A stretch of DNA of 64,000 nucleotides from Terribacillus halophilus (lineage in GTDB: Bacteria > Bacillota > Bacilli > Bacillales > Amphibacillaceae): the NCBI RefSeq assembly GCF_900101385.1, contig NZ_FMZB01000002.1, positions 248,001 through 312,000 on the forward strand. Reading direction: 5' to 3'. Position 1 is the stretch's first letter, and each line of letters starts with the position of its first letter. Positions 47,869 to 55,784 of this stretch are shown here, piece by piece. Made by a program: the position numbers and the translations under genes. The notes under the pieces were generated by a model. The model was not told the origin of the DNA and searched no databases. It was given only the letters and a program-made list of their open reading frames with translations.

Positions 47869-49662
47869 TTATATAGATTCCCTTCTCAACGCTACATCCG
47901 GACGATTCCAATTCTGCATCCAATTGCGAACAGCTGTCACCATGATGACGAGCCCTAGGATCAGCATAATGATCGACAGAACGCCGTTCAATACATTATA
48001 GCCTGCTGTATCTGCATTCAAGTAGACATTCGTTACCATCCAGTAACCAGCGTAGTTAACCGTTACGTATAAGTACGCAAGCGGGATCAAGCAAGTTAGC
48101 ATATAACGGCGCTTATCCGCAATTTTCAAAATGATGGTTGCCCCGATGATCAAACCGATGGAAGCCATCAGCTGGTTGGATACGCCGAATAGTGCCCAGA
48201 CAGAGCTGATATCCCCGGAAAACAGCAAGTATCCCCACAGGAAGCAAGCTAGCGCACTGGCGAATATATTACCTGGCAGCCAGTCGACGCGTTTGAGCGG
48301 CTTGTAGAACACGCTGCCGAAATCCTGAATCAGATAGCGGGCGACACGCGTACCGGAGTCGATTGCTGTCAGGATGAACAATGCCTCGAACATGATCACA
48401 AATTGGAAGAAGAACGATGCCAAATTGTCGAACCATGAGATTGACGTGAAGATAAACGTCATCCCGACCGCCAATGTAACGGCTCCTCCAGTCCTGCCTT
48501 CCAGATCAAGTCCGATGGATTCGCTCAAGCTTGCCAGGTTTACCGTACTCATATTGAGTGTCTGGAATACAGCTGGCGTGGAGTTGATCGCGAAATAGTC
48601 TCCCGGATGAAGAGCTGTCGCTGCGATCAAGGCCATGATACCGACCACACACTCTACTAGCATCGCACCGAAACCGACCGGCTTGATATCACTCCAGCGA
48701 TTGATCATCTTCGGCGTCGTACCGGAACCAACAAATGCGTGGAAACCTGAAATCGCACCGCATGCAATCGTGATCGAAATGAACGGCCATACAGGACCAT
48801 TCATCACTGGTCCTCCCCCGCCTATGAACTCTGTGAAAGCAGGCATTTGAATTCCGGGGTTCACCACGAATACCCCAAGGATCAAAGCCAGGAACACCCC
48901 GATTTTCAGGAAACTGCTCAAATAATCACGCGGTGCCAGCAATAGCCATACCGGCAGTGCTGCCGCAAAGAATGCGTAAATCGGTAAAAGAATGGATAAT
49001 GTCTTTACATCTAATGTCAAAAAGTCCCCTAGTGGCGTATCGACGATAAGCGGTCCCACGAATACGCCTGCCATGATCAGCGCAAAACCAACTATGGTAG
49101 CAAGCTTCAGATTACCCGTTTTGCGGTGATACAATCCAACAGCCATGGCAATCGGAATCGTGATACCAACCGAGAATGTCCCCCACGGATTCTCTTCCAA
49201 TGCATGCAAAACAACCAAGGATAAGCCTGCCATCGTAATCGTGATGATGAACAGCATCGCCAGTCCTGTACAAAATCCCGCCACAGGACCAAGTTCCCGT
49301 TTGGCAATTTCCGCAACGGATTCTCCCTTTTGCCGCATGGATGCGAACAAAACGACCATATCATGGACAGCTCCCCCGATAACTGCACCAATCAATAGCC
49401 ACAGCAAACCAGGCAAGTAGCCGAACTGCGCAGCCAAAATCGGACCGACAAGCGGACCCGCTGCCGCAATTGCCGCAAAATGGTGCCCGAATGATACCCA
49501 TTTGTTTGTCGGCACATAATCCTTGCCATCCTCCAGCTCATGCGCTGGTGTCTTTTTCGAATCATCCAGCTTGAGCACCTTTACCGCCATGAATGTTCCA
49601 TAAAGGCGGTAGACAATCATCAAAATACAGATCGATCCGATCACCATTGTAATCGCATTCAT
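47869..49662 (-). CDS. cstA: Carbon starvation protein CstA (peptide/pyruvate transporter family)
   Basis: 597 residues with about 16 membrane helices. Family segments: GHHFAAIAAAGPLVGPILAAQFGYLPG near residue 60, GAVHDMVVLFASMRQKGESV, AFVGSGTTPKMI and GTRVARYLIQDF. Members are known as peptide or pyruvate transporters induced by carbon starvation. A cre-like site overlaps its promoter, consistent with CcpA control. ATG 49662 follows a run of G residues. Confidence 0.95.
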   Translation of the reverse strand: MNAITMVIGSICILMIVYRLYGTFMAVKVLKLDDSKKTPAHELEDGKDYVPTNKWVSFGHHFAAIAAAGPLVGPILAAQFGYLPGLLWLLIGAVIGGAVHDMVVLFASMRQKGESVAEIAKRELGPVAGFCTGLAMLFIITITMAGLSLVVLHALEENPWGTFSVGITIPIAMAVGLYHRKTGNLKLATIVGFALIMAGVFVGPLIVDTPLGDFLTLDVKTLSILLPIYAFFAAALPVWLLLAPRDYLSSFLKIGVFLALILGVFVVNPGIQMPAFTEFIGGGGPVMNGPVWPFISITIACGAISGFHAFVGSGTTPKMINRWSDIKPVGFGAMLVECVVGIMALIAATALHPGDYFAINSTPAVFQTLNMSTVNLASLSESIGLDLEGRTGGAVTLAVGMTFIFTSISWFDNLASFFFQFVIMFEALFILTAIDSGTRVARYLIQDFGSVFYKPLKRVDWLPGNIFASALACFLWGYLLFSGDISSVWALFGVSNQLMASIGLIIGATIILKIADKRRYMLTCLIPLAYLYVTVNYAGYWMVTNVYLNADTAGYNVLNGVLSIIMLILGLVIMVTAVRNWMQNWNRPDVALRRESI

Positions 49663-49673
49663 TTTGTTCCCCC

Positions 49674-49800
49674 CCCCTCAAAGCAGAAGTTATCTACCAC
49701 ACCACTATACGGGATAAAGTTGTTATTGATAACGTTTACATTCAGAAGGCGGAAATATGGGGATGAGTTGCAGGATCGGCAGGATGAAATGCAAAAGAGG
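49674..49800. repeat. Diverged repeat, copy A (cstA upstream region)
   Basis: CCCCCTCAAAGCAGAAGTTATC followed by weakly conserved sequence and GCAGGAT-GGCAGGAT-AAATGCAAAAGA. A copy with the same order lies at 52255-52385. In copy A the right part reads as a partial frame (ELQDRQDEMQKRATNYRS..., to 49875), perhaps a gene remnant. Confidence 0.65.
49704..49740 (-). promoter_or_regulatory. cstA promoter with cre-like site
   Basis: Minus strand TTATCA (49727-49732) and TATAGT (49704-49709) with a 17-bp spacer. TTGATAACGTTTACA at 49726-49740 matches the cre consensus at 14 of 15 positions and covers the -35 box. Confidence 0.7.
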
Positions 49801-49974
49801 GCGACTAATTATCGTAGTATCAAAAAACACCAGCCAGCTAAACATTCCTATATGCTAGAAAAAATAGATTGTTAAATGTTGCTCTGCTTCTTAGAGAATG
49901 TGTATCCTGGCTGTATTGTTTATGCAAGAAAGGCTTCAAACACTAAAGGATGGGAGAGCTGGACAGGGCTGCAT

Positions 49975-50661
49975 TTATCCTTTACGACGTGTCCTCAAAA
50001 CGATGACCCGATAAGAAACATATAGAAAGTAAATAGGCGTAACCAGGTAGGAAATGGCGAGTGGTAAATATGGACTTATATCAATTAATAGCACTCCAAA
50101 ACCGATGAGAACTGTCACTAACGTACCATAGTTGGGAAGGGAGAGATTCTTAAAACTTGGAACTCTGATACGACTTACCATCATATAACTGAGTATACTG
50201 ATGATAAGGATATTAACTGCCGCTGGAATGTGCGAGTAGAACAAAGTCGTTAAAGCTAGTATGCCTCCCGCAGCCGTGATCGGCACCCCGACGAAATAAG
50301 AATTATCCTCTGTTGACTCAGAATTAAATCGTGCCAGGCGATATGCACCGCAAAGCAGAAACAGTCCCGCTAATGCAAAATCAAAATAGTTGCCATCAAT
50401 TCTATTTGTATGTGAAAAGAGAATACTTGGAGCAATACCAAATGTCACTAGATCTGCTAGTGAATCCAGTTGTTCACCAATATCGCTTTTTACCTGGAGC
50501 ATACGGGCGATACGCCCATCCAATCCATCTAGGATCATACCAAAAAATATCAGGAATGCTGCGCTTTTATAATAATCCCCGATTGTCAATCCAATTGACA
50601 AAAAGCCGCAATATAAGTTTCCTAGTGTTATTCCATTTGGTATATGTTTTTTGATGTTCAT
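49975..50661 (-). CDS. pssA: CDP-diacylglycerol-serine O-phosphatidyltransferase
   Basis: 228 residues, about eight membrane helices. The CDP-alcohol phosphotransferase motif DG-x2-AR-x8-G-x3-D-x3-D is present (DGRIARMLQVKSDIGEQLDSLAD). It makes phosphatidylserine from CDP-diacylglycerol and serine at the membrane. Divergent from psd, the next step of the same pathway. Confidence 0.95.
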   Translation of the reverse strand: MNIKKHIPNGITLGNLYCGFLSIGLTIGDYYKSAAFLIFFGMILDGLDGRIARMLQVKSDIGEQLDSLADLVTFGIAPSILFSHTNRIDGNYFDFALAGLFLLCGAYRLARFNSESTEDNSYFVGVPITAAGGILALTTLFYSHIPAAVNILIISILSYMMVSRIRVPSFKNLSLPNYGTLVTVLIGFGVLLIDISPYLPLAISYLVTPIYFLYVSYRVIVLRTRRKG

Positions 50662-50747
50662 CCTTGTTCACACCTTTTACAAATTGATAATTTTATATTA
50701 CAGTTCCAGTTAGACTATTAAAATTTAATGTTAGGGGTTACCTTATC

Positions 50748-51521
50748 GTGTTAAAACTATGCTTGAAATCACTCGTAGAGTTAACTGGAAACAAATATAT
50801 TTCAAAAGGGATTGCTGCTTTTACCAGCTCCAAGTTCAGCCGGTTCCTCATACCTATTTTCACTTCCGTTTATAAGCTGAATAAGGAGGATATGCGCTAT
50901 CCGCCAGCTTCCTATGAAAGTCTGCAAGCACTCTTCACTAGACAATTAAAACCCGGTATTCGCACAATTGACAATCATCCCTCCAGTGCCGTCAGCCCTG
51001 TTGATGGCATAATCAATGATTACGGCTCAATTAGGGATGGGATGACCATTTCCGTCAAGAACCAGCAGCTATCCATCTCGGAGCTGCTTGGTGGGGAAAG
51101 CCATGCTGCTGACTATAATAATGGTAGTTATATAGTAGTCTATCTTTCTCCACACCATTACCACCGGATACACAGTCCAGTAAATGGACAAATAAGCGAC
51201 AGCCGGACATTAGGCGGTAAATCATATCCTGTTAACAACTTCGGATTAAAATATGGGACACGCCCCCTGACTACTAACTACCGCAAGATTACAGAAATCG
51301 ATACGCACGGCAAAAATAAATGCGCTGTCATCAAAGTCGGCGCTTTAAACGTAAATAGTATCCATGTGACTTATCAATCAGATAAGCTGGAGAAAGGAGA
51401 AGAAATGGGTTTCTTCTCCTTCGGGTCCACTGTTATTCTATTATTCACACAGCTATCTTTCTCAATGATTTCTCTCAATCAATCAATTAAGGTAGGAGAA
51501 AGAATCGGACATTTTGGTTAG
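50748..51521 (+). CDS. psd: Phosphatidylserine decarboxylase proenzyme
   Basis: 257 residues from GTG 50748. Pieces of the family: AVSPVDGIINDYG, YLSPHHYHRIHSPVNG, VGALNVNSIHVTY and the autocleavage site FGST near the C-terminus, which creates the pyruvoyl group on the small subunit. It converts phosphatidylserine to phosphatidylethanolamine. Its stop overlaps the end of the convergent dedA gene by 4 bp. Confidence 0.95.
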   Translation: MLKLCLKSLVELTGNKYISKGIAAFTSSKFSRFLIPIFTSVYKLNKEDMRYPPASYESLQALFTRQLKPGIRTIDNHPSSAVSPVDGIINDYGSIRDGMTISVKNQQLSISELLGGESHAADYNNGSYIVVYLSPHHYHRIHSPVNGQISDSRTLGGKSYPVNNFGLKYGTRPLTTNYRKITEIDTHGKNKCAVIKVGALNVNSIHVTYQSDKLEKGEEMGFFSFGSTVILLFTQLSFSMISLNQSIKVGERIGHFG

Positions 51522-52111
51522 TCCGTTTTCTTTTTCCTGAACTTGAAATAGAAGAATAATAATGCTGCCACACTTATCCCAATAACAACAATCTTGGTAG
51601 TATCATGCAATATTGTCTCCATGACAGTCCAATTGTCTCCCAACAAAATTCCGAGCAGGATAAAGATGTTAACCCATAACACGGCTCCTAAATAAGCAAA
51701 AATGGCGAATTTGCCAAAGCGAAAGTCCGCAATACCTGCAATGTATGCCGTTATATGACGAATACCTGGCAAAAAGTAACCGAACATCAATAACAAACCA
51801 CCGTGTTTTTCAAAATAAGACTGCGTCCAATCAATTTTTTTGTCTGAGATATGTACTTTAGGACCAAAACGACGAAGAAATGGCAGTCCAAGCTTCCTCC
51901 CAAGCAAATAACTGATTGATATACCTATCAGAGCTCCAGCTAAAGCAGCTGATATCGCCCCAATCCAGCTCATCCTTCCGATAAAGATATTATAACCAAC
52001 ATAAGTCAAAAGCACTTCATCCGGTATAGGCAAGCCTACTATTCCTAGCACTAAGATGATAAAGATCCCAATATATCCATAATTCACTATCAAATTACCT
52101 AAATCATTCAT
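51518..52111 (-). CDS. DedA/VTT-family membrane protein
   Basis: 197 residues: GIVGLPIPDEVLLTYVGY, a Gly-rich SYLLGRKLGLPFLRRFG, then FGYFLPGIRHITAYIAGI with the conserved F-x-R-x3-R-like segment. DedA proteins are thought to move phospholipids or support membrane energetics. In Bacillus subtilis a dedA-type gene lies with pssA and psd; the same trio is here in a rearranged orientation. Confidence 0.92.
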   Translation of the reverse strand: MNDLGNLIVNYGYIGIFIILVLGIVGLPIPDEVLLTYVGYNIFIGRMSWIGAISAALAGALIGISISYLLGRKLGLPFLRRFGPKVHISDKKIDWTQSYFEKHGGLLLMFGYFLPGIRHITAYIAGIADFRFGKFAIFAYLGAVLWVNIFILLGILLGDNWTVMETILHDTTKIVVIGISVAALLFFYFKFRKKKTD

Positions 52112-52721
52112 TCTATCACTCGATTCTACCAGAATATCATAACTTGGTTAAACCTTTTTCAGGTTAAAGATTCTGATAGAATTTGTCAAATCCATCAGAA
52201 ATTTGCTTGTTTTCTCTACATCATGCTTCCATATCAACTGGCTGTTCACTCTGCCCCCTCAAAGCAGAAGTTATCCATCCTCTACTATATGGCACGGATA
52301 TAAAGGTGATTACATTAAAAAAGCGACAAAGTCAGCTGATCTGCAGGATTAGCCGGATAAATTGCAAAAGATGCCCCGCAGTGAACTCCATGCTCAAAGT
52401 TCTGTTGTCGGAGGTACATTAGAAGAAAGAACATCCCCAATATATGTAGTGATGAAACAAGGTACAAAAGCATATCTGGCATCATTGCTGTCAAAATTGT
52501 ATCCATTTGACGAAGCACGACTAGCAGTAAAGTACCTAAAATGATACAGAATACATAGCATTATTAGTTTTTAATAGTAATTTCCGGCCGCATTCATCCT
52601 GTCCCTCTAAACTCGAGTTGATCCCATAATCATATCAGTGACTACAAAATACTACCGCAAGAAATAAAAGTTCCAGAAACATCATCTTTAGATTTCTTCC
52701 TATAAGAATGATGACTTCTTC
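52112..52721. other. Intergenic region with decayed sequence
   Basis: 600 bp with no intact gene. It contains copy B of a diverged repeat (52255-52385). A frame at 52362-52544 (MQKMPRSELHAQSSVVGG..., ending KLYPFDEARLAVKYLK) looks protein-like, but its start falls inside the repeat; it may be what is left of a gene. No promoter or terminator stands out. Confidence 0.5.
52255..52385. repeat. Diverged repeat, copy B
   Basis: Counterpart of 49674-49800: CCCCCTCAAAGCAGAAGTTATC at the left, GCAGGATTAGCCGGATAAATTGCAAAAGA-like sequence at the right (in pieces), with about the same spacing. It has no cre site and no cstA gene behind it. Confidence 0.6.
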
Positions 52722-53066
52722 TTAAGACCCAGAAACAAGAGCAACTATTTTCTGTTGTACAAACAAAAACACCAGCCAGCTAATCACCCCTATCAGCAAT
52801 GCAAAAGCTAAATTGCCGGTCAGCCGTAAAGCTATATACAGACAGACAAGCATTACGATGGTCGCTGGCAGACCTGTCACGACTCCCCAGACAAAGCGGG
52901 ATAGTTGTGGTGCAGTTTGTCCTTGAATGAATAGCCAGAATATACTCAGTAAGCTCACAAGCGGAAGCGCTGCAATGATTCCTCCATAAGTCGGGAATCG
53001 TTTTGCAACTTCGGTAACTCCCCCAATGATGACGGCACTGACGAGAATCTTTAGGATGAAAAACAT
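52722..53066 (-). CDS. DUF3147-family membrane protein
   Basis: 114 residues, four hydrophobic helices: ILKILVSAVIIGGVTEVAKRFP, GGIIAALPLVSLLSIFWLF, FVWGVVTGLPATIVMLVCLYIAL and LAFALLIGVISWLVFLF, matching the DUF3147 pattern. Function unknown. Its start overlaps the MarR gene by 16 bp, so the two are translated together and under the same operator. Confidence 0.85.
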   Translation of the reverse strand: MFFILKILVSAVIIGGVTEVAKRFPTYGGIIAALPLVSLLSIFWLFIQGQTAPQLSRFVWGVVTGLPATIVMLVCLYIALRLTGNLAFALLIGVISWLVFLFVQQKIVALVSGS

Positions 53067-53467
53067 TTTCTCGCCTGCTTCTCCAATAACCGGAATCCAG
53101 CCTGGATTGTCTCCTGGTCTTCCAGTGAAAGTGACTGCATCACGACAGCCAGTTTCCCTTCATCCAATTCTGTATGCTGTTTTACAGTCGTCGTCCCACG
53201 CTCGGTCAGCTGGAGATAGACCTTTCGTTCATCGGCTGCATCCCGCTGTTTTAAGATGTATCCCTTCTGTATGAGACGCTTCACATGCTCCGATGCTGTA
53301 TTATGGGAAACTCCCAAGGCCGCAGCAATCCTGGATACATGCACTTTTTCCTCCATCCTGATCGTCTGGAGAATCCGTACAGCTTGGTGGGTCAGTTTAT
53401 CCTGATAGGTAAAGCGAAGCTGATGGTATATATTCATATATAGCTCATTTAATTGTTGAATAGACAA
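53051..53467 (-). CDS. MarR-family transcriptional regulator
   Basis: About 138 residues from TTG 53467, which follows GGAAGGGAG; a TTG at 53488 would lie inside the operator. Winged helix-turn-helix: VHVSRIAAALGVSHNTASEHVKRLIQKGYILKQRDAADERKVYL in outline, about residues 45-90. Probably binds the perfect palindrome at 53487-53513 and controls itself, the DUF3147 gene and perhaps the small gene on the other side. Confidence 0.92.
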   Translation of the reverse strand: MSIQQLNELYMNIYHQLRFTYQDKLTHQAVRILQTIRMEEKVHVSRIAAALGVSHNTASEHVKRLIQKGYILKQRDAADERKVYLQLTERGTTTVKQHTELDEGKLAVVMQSLSLEDQETIQAGFRLLEKQARKCFSS

Positions 53468-53486
53468 ATCATCACTCCCTTCCCGC

Positions 53487-53513
53487 AATTATATCGCAAT
53501 ATACGATATAATT
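53487..53513. promoter_or_regulatory. Operator of the MarR gene
   Basis: Perfect inverted repeat AATTATATCG-CAATATA-CGATATAATT immediately upstream of the marR start. Size and position are typical of an autoregulatory MarR site. Confidence 0.85.
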
Positions 53514-53614
53514 AAACTGTATGAATAGGAAGCAAGAAACAATAATCAGCATTTGCTCACCATAAGTAAATCTCCACTTGACTTCCATTCATTTGGAAAT
53601 GTTACCATGGAGAT

Positions 53615-53785
53615 ATGAGAAACTTGATTAGCAAGCTATTGTTCATCCTCGCCGGATTAAGTATGCTGACGCTTGGAATGTTAATGAATTATCCATTGAC
53701 TGGTTTTATCGTGACATTTCTTTTATTTACTGCTGCTATAATCACAGGTTATGGTAAATCAACAAACCAAGCCCGGACAGATTGA
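53615..53785 (+). CDS. Small membrane protein, 56 residues
   Basis: ATG 53615 opens 56 codons: MRNLISKLLFILAGLSMLT, a second hydrophobic segment (GFIVTFLLFTAAIITGYG) and a polar tail ending QARTD. The ribosome site is weak (GGAG two bases before ATG, or GGAA further up). A strong terminator overlaps its end, supporting a real transcript. No family recognised. Divergent from marR with the palindrome between them. Confidence 0.55.
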   Translation: MRNLISKLLFILAGLSMLTLGMLMNYPLTGFIVTFLLFTAAIITGYGKSTNQARTD

Positions 53786-53803
53786 TTGCCCGGGCTTGGT
53801 TTT
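53767..53803 (+). terminator. Rho-independent terminator of the small membrane gene
   Basis: CCAAGCCCGG/CCGGGCTTGG, 10-bp perfect stem overlapping the stop codon, then TTTTC. Confidence 0.88.
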
Positions 53804-53881
53804 CATTATTGCGCAGAAAAAGCTGGATAACTTATAGGGAGTCATGCTGGCGGCGATATATACTGCGCTGCCAGTTTGCTT

Positions 53882-54211
53882 TTAAAAGATAATTGCCGCT
53901 GGGATTACATAAATGAGTACAGAAACAATCAGGAAACCGAGCAGTACATACCCATTGACTATCCAGAACTTCTTCTTCTCCGTTTTTGATTGACCCCGCG
54001 GTGCACCGATCCAAGAGAAAAAAACATAAGACAGCCCAATCAGGAATATGAATCCAGCACCCATGAACAGGAACATCCGAAGAATTGCTTCAGCAACTTC
54101 CTCAATCTCTTGCATAAATTCATCAATTGATTGCCATATTTCGCCTAAACCATAGTCTTCCTCCGTTGTTACAGAGGCTTGAAGCAAAATTAATTCATCC
54201 GATAATTTCAT
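53882..54211 (-). CDS. Membrane protein of unknown function
   Basis: About 109 residues from ATG 54211 with AGAGG 9 bases upstream; the longer frame to 54337 lacks a start site. A soluble acidic N-terminus (SDELILLQASVTTEEDYGLGEIWQ in outline), then two membrane helices (MFLFMGAGFIFLIGLSYVFF and NGYVLLGFLIVSVLIYVIPAAIIF in outline) separated by a basic loop. No family recognised. Confidence 0.65.
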   Translation of the reverse strand: MKLSDELILLQASVTTEEDYGLGEIWQSIDEFMQEIEEVAEAILRMFLFMGAGFIFLIGLSYVFFSWIGAPRGQSKTEKKKFWIVNGYVLLGFLIVSVLIYVIPAAIIF

Positions 54212-54520
54212 CTTGGTAACCTCTCTTCTCTTATAGCTTGAAACATTTTTGAAAGCAATAGCTTGAAGAGCCTTGCCGCCAGTAATGCTAAAACTCCAAT
54301 CAACAGAGAAACCCTTCCGATAAGCAAATGATACCAAAGATCAATAAAACCTTTGTCATCCACATTCAAATTTTTCCTTTTTATACCGTAAATACGTTTC
54401 CAATCAAAAAAATTGTTATGTAACGCTTATTGTTCTTAAATATGCCTGATGACGACAAGGTGAGTCGGTAGAAGGAGAAAACGAAGATAAGAGCGTATAT
54501 AGAATTAAGGAGGAAAGAAC

Positions 54521-54568
54521 ATGAACACCCTACATATCGGATTTAAAGTCAGTGGTGCGTCTTTATGA
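54521..54568 (+). CDS. Short upstream frame coupled to the VOC gene
   Basis: ATG 54521 sits 7 bases behind a perfect AGGAGG and encodes 15 residues (MNTLHIGFKVSGASL), stopping at a TGA that overlaps the ATG of the next gene (ATGA). The VOC gene has no good ribosome site of its own. This suggests translational coupling, or a leader peptide; it could also be the cut-down 5' end of another gene. Confidence 0.5.
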   Translation: MNTLHIGFKVSGASL

Positions 54569-54948
54569 CAAAACCATCCTTTTCCCATTTACTGCAGATA
54601 TTCCCCTGTCCCGATTTGCATGTGACGGCTGATTTTTATAGAAAAATTGGTTTTCAGGCTATACCTTATCTCCAAAGCACAGAGCCGCACATATGCCTCT
54701 ATCGGGATAATATCGAACTTGTTCTGACGCAATCTGTTCTTGAAAGATTTTTCCCGAATCGCTTGCAGTATGGCTATGGTTATGATGCATATTTCATCAC
54801 GGAGAAGCAGGCGGCGATGCAGCAGGAACTTGTGGATGCGGGTATAACCATTGTGCGTCCTTTGATGACGACCGACTATGGCAATAAGGAGTTTGTATTT
54901 GAAGATATTGATGGCCGGTGGATTGCAGTTGGAAATAAACTATCGTAA
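54565..54948 (+). CDS. VOC-family (glyoxalase/bleomycin-resistance-like) protein
   Basis: 127 residues with the two-half VOC fold: FPCPDLHVTADFYRKIGFQAI, HICLYRDNIELVL, then a second beta-alpha-beta half ending FVFEDIDGRWIAVGN. Likely a small metal-binding resistance or isomerase protein; substrate unknown. Translation probably depends on the short frame just upstream. A bidirectional terminator follows. Confidence 0.88.
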   Translation: MTKPSFSHLLQIFPCPDLHVTADFYRKIGFQAIPYLQSTEPHICLYRDNIELVLTQSVLERFFPNRLQYGYGYDAYFITEKQAAMQQELVDAGITIVRPLMTTDYGNKEFVFEDIDGRWIAVGNKLS

Positions 54949-54949
54949 A

Positions 54950-54981
54950 AAAGACCGTTTTCCATGCAGAAAACGGTCTTT
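54950..54981. terminator. Bidirectional terminator
   Basis: AAAGACCGTTTTC-CATGCA-GAAAACGGTCTTT between convergent genes. Confidence 0.92.
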
Positions 54982-54995
54982 CCTTTGATTTATAA

Positions 54996-55412
54996 CTATG
55001 CATGAGTTTTGATACCGTCGCTTGCTTGCTCCGGTTTTATCGTTTTTATCTTTTTTATGAAGTAATAATGCTTAATCAGACCAAGTACAATCAACAATAT
55101 CTTCACAAGCCAAATATCAATATAAAATACCGAAAACAGGATGAAAGCATCCGCGATTATGTTGATGCGGATTTTTTCTTTCAGGGTCATGCCCTTCTTT
55201 TCTTTGATTGCGAGTACATATTTTGTATAGAAAGTGGTGCTTTTAAACCAATCGTCAATTCGTTTGGAGCTTTTCGCGTAACAAAATGTGGCTACCATTA
55301 AAAAAGGACCTCCAGGCAATACAGGCAGAACGATTCCCGCTATACCAAAGCCCAAGAAAATAGTCCCAAGCAGGAAGAATAGAGCATTTTTAAGCTTTTT
55401 TATGATTATCAC
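54996..55412 (-). CDS. DUF454-family (YbaN-like) inner membrane protein
   Basis: 138 residues. LGTIFLGFGIAGIVLPVLPGGPFL in outline near the start, then FCYAKSSKRIDDWF and a C-terminal helical hairpin (ADAFILFSVFYIDIWLVKILLIVLG in outline); this order is that of DUF454. Three to four membrane helices. Function unknown. Confidence 0.9.
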   Translation of the reverse strand: MIIIKKLKNALFFLLGTIFLGFGIAGIVLPVLPGGPFLMVATFCYAKSSKRIDDWFKSTTFYTKYVLAIKEKKGMTLKEKIRINIIADAFILFSVFYIDIWLVKILLIVLGLIKHYYFIKKIKTIKPEQASDGIKTHA

Positions 55413-55784
55413 CTTACTTTTATTTAACTTGGATTACCTCGCATTATAACAAAAATTCAAGAAACAAAGTAAGCAGTTAGATGGCGATTATGAGAGAAAC
55501 CAGACAACTGTAAGAAATCTGTCAATAAACTGGGAAAGGTTAGAAAAAAGGTTCCCCGCATTGTGAAAACTCTCTTCTGACTCATTTTTTCTTACTCTGA
55601 TCTCTTTCCTCTTCAAAACCTCATTCTGGAATTTCTACCGTTTATTCATAATAAACGGTACTCCCTCTCGGCTTTCCGACAGCTCCTGTTTCACTCAAAA
55701 ATTTCACCTAGCTACGCAACATTATCTACAAATTTCGACGAAAATGGTAAAATATAACGAAAGACTATAACAAAGGGGACACGT
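55413..55784. other. Upstream region of the second rap gene
   Basis: 370 bp without a gene. Holds the inverted repeat at 55636-55660 and an extended -10 (TGGTAAAAT) near 55745-55754. The last 50 bases resemble the matching stretch before the first rap gene (CGAC-AAAA-TGGTA-AAT ... AAAGGGG). Confidence 0.6.
55636..55660. promoter_or_regulatory. Perfect inverted repeat upstream of the second rap gene
   Basis: TACCGTTTATT-CAT-AATAAACGGTA, 11-bp arms, about 125 bp before the rap start and without a T run, so more likely an operator or leader hairpin than a terminator. Confidence 0.6.

Noticed and set aside
49831-52785. 15-bp identical stretch ACACCAGCCAGCTAA at 49831 and inside the DUF3147 gene at about 52771
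   Set aside because: A match of this length is expected by chance a few times in 64 kb, and the flanks do not align.
53615-53803. The small frame as part of the terminator only
   Set aside because: The frame has two clear hydrophobic segments and ends just where the hairpin begins, so it is kept as a low-confidence gene.
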